From the NCBI GenBank assembly GCA_003402705.1, contig QQNF01000006.1:1-64000 (forward strand): a DNA stretch of 64,000 nucleotides, given 5' to 3'. Made by a program: the position numbers and the translations under genes. This document shows positions 37,292 through 47,400 of this stretch, one piece after another. The stretch is from Verrucomicrobiota bacterium. Its GTDB lineage: Bacteria > Verrucomicrobiota > Verrucomicrobiia > Verrucomicrobiales > V1-33. The notes under the pieces were generated by a model, which was not told the origin of the DNA, searched no databases, and saw only the letters and a program-made list of their open reading frames with translations. Every line of letters begins with the position of its first letter. Positions within the stretch are counted from its first letter, which is position 1.

Positions 37292-38650
37292 ATGCTCCGC
37301 TGTCTCCTCTTCCACTGCGCCGCACTCGCCCTCCCCGCCGCCACCCAGCCCCTCAACTTCATCGTCATCCTCGTCGATGACATGGGTGCCACCGACCTCG
37401 CCTGCACCGGCAGTCAATTCTACCAGACGCCCCACATCGACCAACTCGCCAAAGAAGGCATGTCCTTCCGCCGCGCCTTCTCCGCCTGCACGGTCTGCTC
37501 CCCCACCCGAGCCGCCCTCCTCACCGGCCAAAGCCCCGCCCGCACCCACATCACCGACTGGATCGCCGGCCACGAACGCCCCGCCGCCAAACTCCTCCCG
37601 CCCGACTGGTGCAAGGAACTCCCCGACGCCCTCACCACTCTCCCCGAAGCCCTCAAATCCCAGAACTACACCGCCGCCTCCATCGGCAAATGGCACCTCG
37701 GCAACGCCTCACCACTCGCCCACGGCTTCTCCCTCAACCTCGGCGGCTACCACCGCGGCCAGCCCGAAAAATGGTTCGCCCCCTATCGCAACCCAGCCCT
37801 CAAAGACGGACCCGACGGCGAATTCCTCACCGAACGCCTCACCTCCGACGCCATCAGCTTCATCAAGGCCTCCCGCGACCGCCCGTTCCTCGTCTACTTC
37901 CCCCAGTACGCCGTCCACACTCCCCTCGGCGGCCAACCAGAGGTCATCGCAAAATACAAGGCCATGGCAAACCCCGCCAAACCTCACAATAACCCGGTTT
38001 ACGCCTCCATGGTCGCCAGCGTCGACGATAGCGTCGGCCGTCTCCGCGCCGCCATCCGCGATCTCAACCTCGCCGACCGCACGGTCTTCATCTTCACCTC
38101 CGACAACGGCGGGCTCCTCGGCAACCCCAAAAACCCTATCACCTCCAATCTCGGCCTCCGCGCCGGCAAAGGCTCGCCATGGGAAGGCGGGGTCGGCGTC
38201 CCGCTCATCATCGACTGGCCAGGCCTCACCAAACCCGGCTCATCCTCCGACGAACCAGTCATCACCATGGACCTCGGCGTCACCATCGCCGCCGCCGCCG
38301 GCTCCCCGCTCCCTCCACCCGTCGACGGCACCGACCTCCGCCCCGCCCTCCGCGGCGAACCCCTAACCCCCCGCCCGCTCTGCTGGCACTACCCGCACTA
38401 CCACCCAGGCGGAGCCACCCCCTACAGCGCCATCCTCGAAAACGGCTGGCGGCTCGTCCGCTTCCACGAGGACCATCACGAGGAACTCTATCACATCACC
38501 ACCGACCCGGAGGAAAAATCCAACCGGCTCGCCTCGGAACCCGACAAAGCCAAGTCCCTCGCCGCTCGTCTCGACGCCTACCTCGCCGCCACCAACGCCC
38601 AACTCCCCGTCCCCAACCCGCGCCACGACGCCGCCAGGGACGCCCGTTAA
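37292..38650 (+). CDS. Secreted type I (formylglycine) sulfatase
   Basis: A 452-aa exported sulfatase. Signal peptide MLRCLLFHCAALALPAA. The metal-binding pair lies in VILVDDMG (Asp29-Asp30) and the catalytic Cys69 in CSPTR (69-73) is the residue converted to formylglycine by a sulfatase-modifying enzyme encoded elsewhere. SIGKWHLG, YFPQYAVHTPL and TSDNGG provide other metal and substrate ligands. It releases sulfate from a sulfated carbohydrate, as is frequent in marine-type Verrucomicrobiota. ATG 37292 is chosen because it gives the signal peptide; the frame is open further upstream through the small gene's antisense composition. Confidence 0.92.
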   Translation: MLRCLLFHCAALALPAATQPLNFIVILVDDMGATDLACTGSQFYQTPHIDQLAKEGMSFRRAFSACTVCSPTRAALLTGQSPARTHITDWIAGHERPAAKLLPPDWCKELPDALTTLPEALKSQNYTAASIGKWHLGNASPLAHGFSLNLGGYHRGQPEKWFAPYRNPALKDGPDGEFLTERLTSDAISFIKASRDRPFLVYFPQYAVHTPLGGQPEVIAKYKAMANPAKPHNNPVYASMVASVDDSVGRLRAAIRDLNLADRTVFIFTSDNGGLLGNPKNPITSNLGLRAGKGSPWEGGVGVPLIIDWPGLTKPGSSSDEPVITMDLGVTIAAAAGSPLPPPVDGTDLRPALRGEPLTPRPLCWHYPHYHPGGATPYSAILENGWRLVRFHEDHHEELYHITTDPEEKSNRLASEPDKAKSLAARLDAYLAATNAQLPVPNPRHDAARDAR

Positions 38651-38669
38651 CCCTCACAACTCCCCGCCC

Positions 38670-41057
38670 TCACCGCACCCGCCCGCTCGCCATCGACCGC
38701 GGCGGCACACTCAATTCCCCGATCTCTTTCTTCCCCTCGAAGAACTTCACCGTCCGCGCCGCCGCCCCCGGATTCCACGCCACCATCGTCCGCACGCCCG
38801 TCTCCGGATGCCCATACACCATCGACACGGGACTCGTCCCGTGACACCGCCAGTCCACCCGCCCTAGCGTCTTCAACGCCGCCGCCTGCCAGTGCACCGA
38901 CGCCATCCACTCATTGTGCGCCACCTTGTCCCCCGGCTCATTCCACAGGGTCTCTAACTCCTTCACCACTTTCGCCGCATCCCCATGCATCCGGAACCCT
39001 AGGTGATAACTCGCCAGTTCCCCGCCCAGCGCCGCCGTCGTCACCGGTTGTCTCCGGTACTCTTTCCTCCGCGCCGTCTCCTTCACCTCAAACGCTTCCT
39101 GCTCCCGCTCGTACCCGCCATACACGCGCTCCACTAACCCAAGCTCCCGCCCGAAAAACGACAGCTGCGGACCCGACGGCACCCACTGAATCCCGTATAT
39201 CCACGACGGACTAGCCGTAAACCACGTCCCCCACACAATACTCCCGCTCCAGATCATCCCGCACGCCTCATGCTCATACGCCGCCGGAAACACGTCCCCA
39301 TGCGGATCAAACCAGTATTCCTCCGCCGCCCGACTCTCAAACACATACCCCATCACCCCGGCCGCCGTCATCTTCTCATCCCCCAGCGCCTCGCCTAGCA
39401 ATATCAGCGCCGCCCAGCTGTTCACCGCCTCGCCCGTCGATTCCTGATTGTTCCCCTCCGGAAACCCATTCCCGTCCGCATAACTGTGCCCGCGCCACAC
39501 ATCAAAGGTCCGCAGTCTCGGAAACCGCTCATCCCCACGATCCCAATTCGCATAGTTCTTCGCCACCAGCGCCGCCATCTCCCCGTACGCCGACGCAAAC
39601 CCTGCATCCAACTGGCTCAGCACCGCCGCCGCATGCACAAAATACCCCTGATGAAAATGCGTGTCCGTGAAATGCTCGGACCCATACGCCGCATTGAACC
39701 CCACCAACCCCTTCCGCCGCGGATACCACGCAAAATACCGCGCCGCCTCTCCCGGCTTGTAACTCAGCCAGTCACTCAGCGACTCCTTCAACCGCGCCTC
39801 AATCGCACCCCTCGATCCATCCCCCGCCTCCGCCGCCACCAGCGCCGCCTGCGCATACCGCTGCAGATCCTTCCCGCCCCAGTACGTGTCCGTCCCTAAC
39901 GGCTTCTTCGTCTCCGCAAAATGCTCGCGCAGCAACCCCGACACCCGCTCCGCCGCCCCGCCCATCTCCCCCACCGCCGGCAACCCCGGCAGCACGCCCC
40001 GAAACGGATGACTCATCCGAAACCGCTCGCCCGCCCCGCACTTCATCACCCCGCGAATCGTCCCGAACTCCGGCCCGCCCAGTTCCAGCGGCTCTCCGTT
40101 GTCCCGCCACTGATGCGGCAGAAATCCCTGAATCACTCCCTTCGCACCCGGCTTCAAAGGCGCCGTCTCCACCACCCACTCCGTCCGCAACTGCCCCGCC
40201 TCCCGATCATACTCCCATTCCAATCGCGTGTCCCGCGGCACCGCATACGCCCGCTCATGACTAACCGCAAAATCCTTCTCCGCAGGCAGCATCGATATCA
40301 CCAGAAACCCTCCCTCCCCCGCAAACGTCACCGCCACCCGCCCATCCGCCCCGATCGCAAACTCCGTCCCCTCAGGCGCAGAAATCCCATAACACCTCCC
40401 CTCATGCCGCATCCCCAGCGCCGCCCCCTTCACCGGCAATGTCACCGGCTTCCCATCCACCCCGAACCACCCAGGCACGCGCTCGGCCCGACTCCCCCCA
40501 CCACCATGCCCGCCCGCCCACAACCGCGGCACCACCCCGCGAAACTCACACCACACCGTCGGCATCCCCTCCCCTAACGTTACATCCATCCACCGCCCCT
40601 CACTCTCATAACTCCGGAACGCCACCGACCAGTCACCCCATCCCTTCACCCGCGAATCCACCGGCCCGAATCCCTCACCTCCCACCACCAGCGGATACTC
40701 CGTCAGCGCCCGCACCCCATCCCCACTGTAACTCGTCGAATGGAAAATCTCGATCCCTTCCTTCGTCGCATCCACCCGATGCGGCATCGCCCACAACCCC
40801 GTCCCGTACTGCTTCAATAACAGATTCTGATACCACTTGTTGCTCGGCACCGCCCGACCCCCATCCTCCACCAGATACACCCGCCGCCCCTCCGTCTCCA
40901 CCACCGCATCCACCTTCGTCTTCCCATCCACCATCTTCCCCACCGGCGGCCCCCCCGCATACGACCCCTCACCCACCCTCACCACTTCCTGCCCAACCAC
41001 AACCATCCCCAACCCAAGGGACACACTCAGATAACTCAGCAGCACAACTCTCTTCAT
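38670..41057 (-). CDS. Secreted GH81 endo-beta-1,3-glucanase
   Basis: A 795-aa exported glycoside hydrolase family 81 enzyme. Signal MKRVVLLSYLSVSLGLGMVVVG. The N-terminal beta-sandwich has PSNKWYQNLLLKQYGTGLWAMPH. The (alpha/alpha)6 catalytic part has FTDTHFHQGYFVHAAAV (~461) and NGFPEGNNQESTGEAVNSW (~534), which include the acid Asp and the Glu residues typical of GH81. The C-terminal WASVHWQAAALKTLG fits the family. It should cut beta-1,3-glucans such as laminarin. The start is supported by GGGGGGAGGG just upstream of ATG 41057. It is convergent with the sulfatase gene. Confidence 0.92.
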   Translation of the reverse strand: MKRVVLLSYLSVSLGLGMVVVGQEVVRVGEGSYAGGPPVGKMVDGKTKVDAVVETEGRRVYLVEDGGRAVPSNKWYQNLLLKQYGTGLWAMPHRVDATKEGIEIFHSTSYSGDGVRALTEYPLVVGGEGFGPVDSRVKGWGDWSVAFRSYESEGRWMDVTLGEGMPTVWCEFRGVVPRLWAGGHGGGGSRAERVPGWFGVDGKPVTLPVKGAALGMRHEGRCYGISAPEGTEFAIGADGRVAVTFAGEGGFLVISMLPAEKDFAVSHERAYAVPRDTRLEWEYDREAGQLRTEWVVETAPLKPGAKGVIQGFLPHQWRDNGEPLELGGPEFGTIRGVMKCGAGERFRMSHPFRGVLPGLPAVGEMGGAAERVSGLLREHFAETKKPLGTDTYWGGKDLQRYAQAALVAAEAGDGSRGAIEARLKESLSDWLSYKPGEAARYFAWYPRRKGLVGFNAAYGSEHFTDTHFHQGYFVHAAAVLSQLDAGFASAYGEMAALVAKNYANWDRGDERFPRLRTFDVWRGHSYADGNGFPEGNNQESTGEAVNSWAALILLGEALGDEKMTAAGVMGYVFESRAAEEYWFDPHGDVFPAAYEHEACGMIWSGSIVWGTWFTASPSWIYGIQWVPSGPQLSFFGRELGLVERVYGGYEREQEAFEVKETARRKEYRRQPVTTAALGGELASYHLGFRMHGDAAKVVKELETLWNEPGDKVAHNEWMASVHWQAAALKTLGRVDWRCHGTSPVSMVYGHPETGVRTMVAWNPGAAARTVKFFEGKKEIGELSVPPRSMASGRVR

Positions 41058-41346
41058 CCCTCCCCCCTCCACCATCCCACCTCCCCCCGCGACGGCAAAT
41101 TTCACCCCCTCCCCCACTCCCCGCTATTCTCCCCCATGCCCCCTCAACCAGACAAAGCCAAAGGGGAAGCCGCCTCCCGCCGCTTAATCTTCAGACCGAG
41201 CAACTTGCCGCCTTTTCACCCAAGGACACCATCTCCGCTGCCGATCCCAAGCGGCACAATACCGCATCTACCCTCCCCCCAACCAGACATCACCTCGCTG
41301 GCGCATTGCAGAACTTTGAGCGACAATTCCTCACCGATTGACCGCC

Positions 41347-41583
41347 ATGAACTTCGACCTCGCCCGAATCCTTGAAAGCAAACGCCAGCACCGCCGAGCA
41401 CTGGCAGCACTGCCCATCGAGGAAATGCTGCGCCTGCTCGATCAAGAACCCGCCGTCGATTCCGAATTCAACTCCTTCTCCGCAATCGCCCGCCACCTCG
41501 CCGAAAACTTCCCCGACACGGAAGCATTCCCCGACCCACCACCTCGCCCATCCCATCACGAACGCCCCATCCCGGAGTTCTGA
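41347..41583 (+). CDS. Small protein of the type found beside type I restriction genes
   Basis: 78 aa: ILESKRQHRRALAALPIEEMLRLLD is a helix-loop-helix seen, to my recollection, in short ORFs adjoining hsdS or nucleotidyltransferase genes; the tail is Pro/His-rich. It is 3 nt upstream of an hsdS remnant. In the 229 bp before it, a short frame ending at 41341 (LAGALQNFERQFLTD) may be another relic. It could be a still-translated leftover of the decayed restriction locus. The function is unknown. Confidence 0.5.
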   Translation: MNFDLARILESKRQHRRALAALPIEEMLRLLDQEPAVDSEFNSFSAIARHLAENFPDTEAFPDPPPRPSHHERPIPEF

Positions 41584-41586
41584 CCC

Positions 41587-41760
41587 ATGCCTCAAAGTCA
41601 TCGATTGAAATCCCGCATGACCACGCCCAGGTCAAAATCCATTAACACCATATTGAGCATGGTCGAAGAACTGGAAGCCGTCGTCACCGCCAATCTCCAG
41701 CGCGCCACCCGCCTGCGGCAGTCCATCCCCCAGAAAGCCTTCACAGGAGAACTCGCATGA
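41587..41760 (+). pseudogene. hsdS: HsdS remnant: C-terminus of a type I restriction specificity subunit
   Basis: A 57-codon frame whose second half, MVEELEAVVTANLQRATRLR then QSIPQKAFTGELA, reproduces the characteristic C-terminal helix of HsdS (usual form ...LRQSILKKAFEGKL). Both target-recognition domains are missing. The last codons overlap the RES toxin start (ATGA at 41757-41760), so what is left is now translationally coupled to the toxin. Paired with the hsdM scraps at 42798-42939, it shows that a type I system once stood here. Confidence 0.7.
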
Positions 41761-42350
41761 TGTTCACGGCGCACCCACAAGCGCCCAAACTAACCGAGCG
41801 TCTCCAAACACTGGGCACGGGCCACGACGCCCCATTTGATGGCGAGCTGTATCGATTCATCAATCCGACCTATTCCAAATCCTCAGACATCCTTGATGGC
41901 GCAGGAGCGCTGCATGCAAATGGAAGGTGGAACGTGAAGGGTGCCGTGCGACTGAGCTACACGGCGCTGGCACCTCAGACCGCGCTCGCCGAAGCGCTCG
42001 CACATGTGAACTATTTCCGCCTTCCCATTAACAAAGCACTGCCTCGTGTGCTGGTGGCCTTGCGACTCAGGGCCAAACGAGTGTTGGACCTGCGTGATGG
42101 AAATGTCCGCAAAACGTTGCGCCTTTCTGAAGACACCATCCGCAAACTGGACTGGCGGGCCGAGAATCAGCACGGCGACGTAGCGGTCACGCAGGCATGG
42201 GGCACTGCGTTTGCTGCCGCCGGTTTCGAGGCAGCAATCGTTCCCAGCGCGGCTGATGCCTCCGGAGCCAATGTGCTGGTCTACCCGGAGAACCTGCACG
42301 CGGGCAGCCGGTTTGATGTCGTGAGTGAGGTGCGATGGCCAGGCAAATAG
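41757..42350 (+). CDS. RES-domain toxin (NAD+-degrading type II toxin)
   Basis: A 197-aa RES-family protein. Landmarks: LYRFINP with Arg33, GGRWN-like NGRWNVKG at 55-62, LSYTALAPQTALAEAL at 67-82 supplying the conserved Tyr and Glu, and the terminal NVLVYPENL...FDVVSEVRW. RES toxins deplete NAD+ and arrest growth until an Xre/MbcA/ParS-type antitoxin binds. Here the antitoxin is downstream, the reverse of the usual order. A second ATG follows directly at 41760. The start overlaps the hsdS remnant. Confidence 0.88.
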   Translation: MMFTAHPQAPKLTERLQTLGTGHDAPFDGELYRFINPTYSKSSDILDGAGALHANGRWNVKGAVRLSYTALAPQTALAEALAHVNYFRLPINKALPRVLVALRLRAKRVLDLRDGNVRKTLRLSEDTIRKLDWRAENQHGDVAVTQAWGTAFAAAGFEAAIVPSAADASGANVLVYPENLHAGSRFDVVSEVRWPGK

Positions 42351-42370
42351 ATCCTGCAATTTTGCAGGAT
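42351..42370. promoter_or_regulatory. Inverted repeat between toxin and antitoxin, probable operator
   Basis: ATCCTGCAA, TT, TTGCAGGAT: a perfect 9-bp inverted repeat beginning directly after the RES stop codon and 40 bp before the antitoxin ATG. It is a good candidate binding site for the Xre antitoxin, which would control its own downstream promoter (TTGGCT near 42371 and AATAAA near 42397 are weak -35/-10 candidates). No T tract, so not a terminator. Confidence 0.55.
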
Positions 42371-42410
42371 TTGGCTTGGACATCAGCACGGGATGGAATA
42401 AAGTGCCCCC

Positions 42411-42785
42411 ATGGGCGAGACCTTGATCCAAAAACCCGTCACTTGGCAGCGCGCCAGGGAGAGCGGCATCGCGCTCTATTCATGGCGGCGGTCGCTCGGT
42501 CTGAACCGTGGCACCTTTGCCGGAATTGCCAACGTTTCGGAACGCTCTCTCGCCACCTATGAAAAGCAGGACGAGTTCCCCGTTTCTGTCCGCCCCCAGG
42601 TCACCGAGGCAGTTCGTCTAGTGAAGGCTTTGCTTGAGATCATCCCCGCAAGGGACCTGCCCGCATGGCTGCAAACGCCAAATCCAGGATTCACAGGACG
42701 GAAACCATGGACACTGATTCAGCAGGGAGAACGCGACATCATCTGGGAAATGATCCATCAGACACGATACGGTGCATTTGCCTGA
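42411..42785 (+). CDS. Xre/MbcA/ParS-type antitoxin (DUF2384)
   Basis: A 124-aa antitoxin partner of the RES toxin. Residues ~15-60 form an Xre-like helix-turn-helix (ALYSWRRSLGLNRGTFAGIANVSERSLATYEK). Residues ~80-124 are the toxin-binding DUF2384 domain (LPAWLQTPNPGFTG, PWTLIQQGERDIIWEMIHQTRYG). In MbcTA/RES-Xre pairs this C-terminal tail blocks the toxin active site and the HTH represses the operon. It is separated by 60 bp from the toxin, so separate transcription of the antitoxin is likely. Confidence 0.88.
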   Translation: MGETLIQKPVTWQRARESGIALYSWRRSLGLNRGTFAGIANVSERSLATYEKQDEFPVSVRPQVTEAVRLVKALLEIIPARDLPAWLQTPNPGFTGRKPWTLIQQGERDIIWEMIHQTRYGAFA

Positions 42786-42797
42786 TCCCTCCTCTCC

Positions 42798-42939
42798 AAG
42801 CTACTCTTCGAAGGCGGTGCCGGCGAAACCATGTGCCGCGAACTCCTCAAGCTAGATGTCCTGCTATTGCGGTGGAAGCAGCATGGAAGACCTCAAGGCA
42901 GCCCTCGAACAATTCGCCACCATCGCCGAAGACCTGAAT
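42798..42939 (+). pseudogene. hsdM: HsdM remnants: two out-of-frame fragments of a type I methyltransferase
   Basis: Fragment 1 (42798-42860) encodes KLLFEGGAGETMCRELLKLD, matching the LFEGGAGE...RRxLL region of HsdM that normally precedes LRLPTGIFY. Fragment 2 (42883-42939), in another frame, encodes MEDLKAALEQFATIAEDLN, matching the C-terminal ALEQF..IAEDL helix of HsdM. The ~200 residues that should separate them are gone. No protein is expected. Identification rests on recognised motifs only. Confidence 0.6.
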
Positions 42940-42999
42940 CCCTGCCCCCCCCGCCTTTTTCCTCGTCCCCGGCCCCCGACCACGCTATCGTCCGTCGCC

Positions 43000-44268
43000 A
43001 TGAAGTCCCTCCTCACCGCCGTCGCCACCCTGCACGCCTCCCTCCTCATCGCCTCCGCCGACTGGCCCACATGGCGCGGCGCACAGCGCGACGGCATCTC
43101 AAAAGACACCGGTCTCCTCAGCGAATGGCCGAAGGACGGTCCTCCGCTCGCATGGAAACTCGAAGGCCTCGGCGAAGGCATGGCCTCCGTCGCCATCGCC
43201 GACGGCCGCCTCTACACCATGGGCCGCCGCCGCCCGACGAACGGCAAACTCGGCACCTCCCTGATCGCTGTCGACGTCGCCACCCACCGTGAACTCTGGT
43301 CCCTCACCACCTGCGAAGGCGGCGACGAACCCAACGGCACCCCGACCATCTCCAACGGTCGCGTCTTCGCCATCGACCGCACCGGAAACATCACTGCCGC
43401 CGACGCCACCACCGGCAAGAAACTCTGGCAGCGCAATCTCGAAAAAGACTTCGGCGGCAAAATGGAGTCAGGCTGGGGCTGGAGCGAATCCCCCCTGGCC
43501 GACGGCGACCGCCTCATCGTCACCCCCGGCGGCCGCAATGCCCTCCTCGCCGCCCTCGACCCCCGCACTGGCAAAACTCTCTGGAAAACCCCCACCCCCA
43601 TGCTAGGCGACAACGGCCTCGACGGCGCAGCCTACTCCAGCGTCGTCATCAGCAACGCCGCCGGTCGCCGCCAGTACGTCCAACTCGTCGGCCGCGCCGT
43701 CGTCGGCATCGACCCCGAAACCGGAAAGGTCCTCTGGCACTACGGCCGCGTCAACAACGGCACCGCTAACATCCCGACGCCCCTCGTCTGGGACGACCAC
43801 GTCTTCGTCTCCACCGGCTACGGCGCAGGTGCCGCCCTCCTCCGCATCGTTCCTGACAAAACCGGCCTCAAAGCCGAAGAGGTCTACTTCCTCGAATCCA
43901 AAACCTTCCAGAACCACCACGGCGGCATGATCTTCCACGACGGCCACATCTACGCCGGCACCGGCCACAACAACGGCTTCCCTGTCTGCCTCAACGCCGC
44001 CACCGGCAAGGTCGTCTGGGGCGGCGAACGCCACAGCACCGGCAAGGAATCCGCCGCCATCACCATGGCCGACGGTCGCCTCTACTTCCGCTATCAGAAC
44101 GGCACCATGGCCCTCATCGACGGCTCACCCGCTTCCTATCAGGAACGCGGGTCCTTCAAACTCGCCGTCGTCGAAGGCCCATCATGGCCCCACCCAGTCG
44201 TCGACAGCGGTCACCTCTGGATCCGCGTCCAGAACTCGCTCCTCTGCTACGACCTCAAGAAGAAGTAA
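43000..44268 (+). CDS. Secreted PQQ-type beta-propeller protein
   Basis: A 422-aa exported protein. Signal MKSLLTAVATLHASLLIASA, then WPTWRGAQRDGISKDTGLLSEWP, the usual opening of this family, and propeller blades with L/V-D-x-x-T-G-x-x-L/V-W repeats (ITAADATTGKKLWQRN, LAALDPRTGKTLWKT, VVGIDPETGKVLWHY, VCLNAATGKVVWGG). The role is unknown; such proteins often accompany secreted catabolic genes. ATG 43000 is supported by the signal peptide; the frame is open upstream through the second hsdM fragment. It is paralogous in layout to the gene at 19876. Confidence 0.85.
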   Translation: MKSLLTAVATLHASLLIASADWPTWRGAQRDGISKDTGLLSEWPKDGPPLAWKLEGLGEGMASVAIADGRLYTMGRRRPTNGKLGTSLIAVDVATHRELWSLTTCEGGDEPNGTPTISNGRVFAIDRTGNITAADATTGKKLWQRNLEKDFGGKMESGWGWSESPLADGDRLIVTPGGRNALLAALDPRTGKTLWKTPTPMLGDNGLDGAAYSSVVISNAAGRRQYVQLVGRAVVGIDPETGKVLWHYGRVNNGTANIPTPLVWDDHVFVSTGYGAGAALLRIVPDKTGLKAEEVYFLESKTFQNHHGGMIFHDGHIYAGTGHNNGFPVCLNAATGKVVWGGERHSTGKESAAITMADGRLYFRYQNGTMALIDGSPASYQERGSFKLAVVEGPSWPHPVVDSGHLWIRVQNSLLCYDLKKK

Positions 44269-44416
44269 TCCCCGGCCGCCGGCGCTCCGACCGCCAGCGC
44301 CGCCATGACAACTTCTTTACACCTCGCCACTGGGCAGAGGCCCCGTCCGCTGTACTCTCGTGCCATCGCCCTTCAAGGCATCACCCCTCCACACCATCAC
44401 CTCACCCCCTCTCACC

Positions 44417-47400
44417 ATGCACCGCCCCTCACTGCTCCTCGCCCCCCTCCTCATCTGCAGCCTCCCTCTCCTCGCCGCCGCCGGCGACACCGGATTCCTC
44501 GAACGATTCTCCCTCGCCGCCGACCGCGAGGCCGTCCTCCGCGAACTCATCCCCGGCACCGACGAATACTTCTACTTCCACGCCCTCCACCTCCAGAACC
44601 AGAACAAGAAACCCGAACTCGCCGCCTTGCTCAAACAATGGAGCGACCGCTTCCAGGACGAAAACCCGCGCCGCCGCGAAATCCAGAACCGTCAGGCCCT
44701 CCTCGACTACTCCGCCGATCCCGCCGCCTCCCTCGCCTACCTCCGCGAACGGCTCGGCATGGCCTACAATCACCAGCGCATCACCCCGGACGCCCGGCCC
44801 GACCTCCCCACCACACTCGACCCCGCCCTCATCTCGTGGGAAGCCTATCTCGCCACCGCCCTCTCCGGCACTGACAACCTTGGCAATCTCACCGCCTCCG
44901 GCCTCGTCACCGCCCTCCGCAACGGCGGCATCGAACTCACCCAACCCCGCCGTCGCGACCTCCTCAACCGCATCCACCGCCCAGACTTCCCTAACCTCGT
45001 CAAGCTCGTCAACGACGAACTCGGCACCCCCGAATCCGCCGGCTTCGGCGAGTTCCCCATCCATGGAAAACTCACGCTCGCCCAACTCGAGGAATTGCTC
45101 CAGCTCCGCCCCGCCCTCCTCCAGAATAGCAACTTCGTCACCACATGGGCCACTCGACTGCGCCCCGCTTTCGGTCAGGATCCCGCCCGCAACCCAGCCG
45201 TCCGCGAAGCATGGCTCGACCGCCTCGAATCCTTCACCGCGCGTCTCGCCCCTTCCTTCAATTCCCTCAAGGCCCACGTCCTCCATCACCGTCTCGTCCA
45301 CGACCTCGCCAAGGGCGTCGTCGATGAAACACGGCTCCTCGCCTACCTCCAACTCCCCCGGCCCGTCGACTACGTCGCTCAGAAATACCGGGAATCCGAC
45401 GTCTTCAAACTCCCCGTCGACCTCAACGCCAACTTCGAGCCCATCTCCGGCTGCGCACCCATCGGAAACGACGAAGGCCTCGTCCGCAGTCTCCTCCTCA
45501 GCATCCTCGCCAACACCGACTCCGCTGACAAATTCGCCCCATGGCTCAACGACCGCTGGCTCAATGCCATCCACGCCGAAGCCAAACTGCTCTCCGGCGC
45601 TCCCGACGCCCAGAAATGGGTCTCCCTCCTCTCGCCCGAATCCTATCAATCCCTGAAGGACCGCGTCGATCTCGACTTCGAACCCTCACTCAAACAGCAA
45701 TGGTCTCCCGCAGACGAGGTCTCCCTCGATCTGTTCGCCAAGAACGTCCCGAAACTCCTCGTCAAGGTCTACGAGATCAACACCGAGAACGTCCACCGCT
45801 CCACCGGCGCTCAGGTCAATACCGACCTCAATCTCGACGGCCTCACCGCCAATAGCGAACAAACCCACGACTTCGCCGACGCCCCGCTGCTCCGCAAAAA
45901 ACGCTCGTTCTCCTTCCCCGAACTCAAAGGCCGCCGCGGTGTCTGGATCATCGAATTCATCGGCGGCGGCAAAAGCAGCCGCGCCCTCGTCCGCAAAGGC
46001 GCCCTCCGCCACCTCGTCACTCACGACTCCGACGGCACCGCCATCCGCGTCTTCGACGAGAACCTCAAGCCTATCGAAAAATCCCACGCCCTCCTCGGCA
46101 CCCGCCGCTTCGACGCCGGCGACGGCGGACGCATCCTCATCCCGTTCAGCGAACGCCCCGGCGACCAACCCGTCATCCTCGCCGACGGCACCGGCTTCAC
46201 CTCGCTCGAATCCATCAATCTCGCCGGCGAATCCTATGAACTCAAAGCCGGCTTCCACGTCGCTCGCGAGTCCCTCCTCCCTAGCCTGACCGCCAGACTC
46301 GCCATCCGCCCAGCCCTCCTCCTCAACGGCCGCCCCACCGCCCTCGGCACGCTCGAAAAGGTCCGCCTCACCATCTCGTCCACCACGCTAGACGGCATTC
46401 CCGCCACCACCACCCACGACTTCGGCGCAAAAGACAAAGACGGCAAACCCGTCGGCCCGCAACTCGCCGAAGACGCCGAAAGCATCATCGAATTCTCCGT
46501 CCCCGACCGCCTCGCCTCGCTCAGCTTCTCCATGGAAGCCGAAGTCAAATCCCTCTCCACCGGCCAACCCGTCAAGCTCGCCGCCGCCGATTCCATCGCC
46601 GTCAACGGCTTCACCCTCACAGATCAGACTAGCGATCTCCACCTCACCTTCGCCGACGGCCGCTTCAGTCTCGAAGAACGCGGGCGCACCGGCGAACCAC
46701 GAGCGGACCGCGAGGTCGTCGTCAACCTCCAGCATCACGACTTCTCACCTGCCAAATCCTTCATGCTCAAAACCGCCGCCGACGGCACCATCCAGCTCGG
46801 CTCACTCAACGGCATCGCCACCATCACCGCCCGCAGCGCCACCGGCGTCGAACGCACCTTCTCCCTCCCGCGCACATGGGCTTCCCTCCCGCCCGTCGTC
46901 AACGCTCGCGCCGGCGACCCGGTCAGCATCTCATGGCGCGGCCCCGCCGAACCCGCCCCCGGAGACGTTAGCGTCCTCGAACTCCGCAACGGGGTCCCCG
47001 TCCGCGACGCCGCCACCGGCGTCACCGTCAAAGGCGGTCTCGTCACAATCACCGGCCTGACACCGGGCGAATACGCCGTCGAAATGGCCCCCACCCTCTC
47101 CGCCACCGTTGTCCGCGTCGGCGAAGGCACCACCGTCACCGGCTCGCTCGTCAGTGACGCCATGACCATGGAGCTATCCAATCCCGCGCCGCTCGCCGTC
47201 AGCGCCATGATCAAAGGCCAGACGCCTCCCCAGGGTGATCAGCCGAAAAAGGACCTCCTCGTCTTCCACATCGCTAACGCCGGCGTCGACACGCGCGTCC
47301 ACGTCCTCGCCAGCCGCTTCCTCCCGGCCTTCAACGCCTTCACTGCCCTCGGCAACGACCACCTCCCGCAGCCGCTGGCATGGACCAATGCCTTCCGCCC

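Noticed and set aside
41136-41375. 79-codon frame before the small hsd-associated gene
   Set aside because: Pro/Ser-rich with no motif; overlaps the better-supported gene at 41347 in another frame.
8895-46290. Telomere-like CCCTAA repeats
   Set aside because: Copies are scattered singly within genes, never in tandem; they cannot be a telomere.
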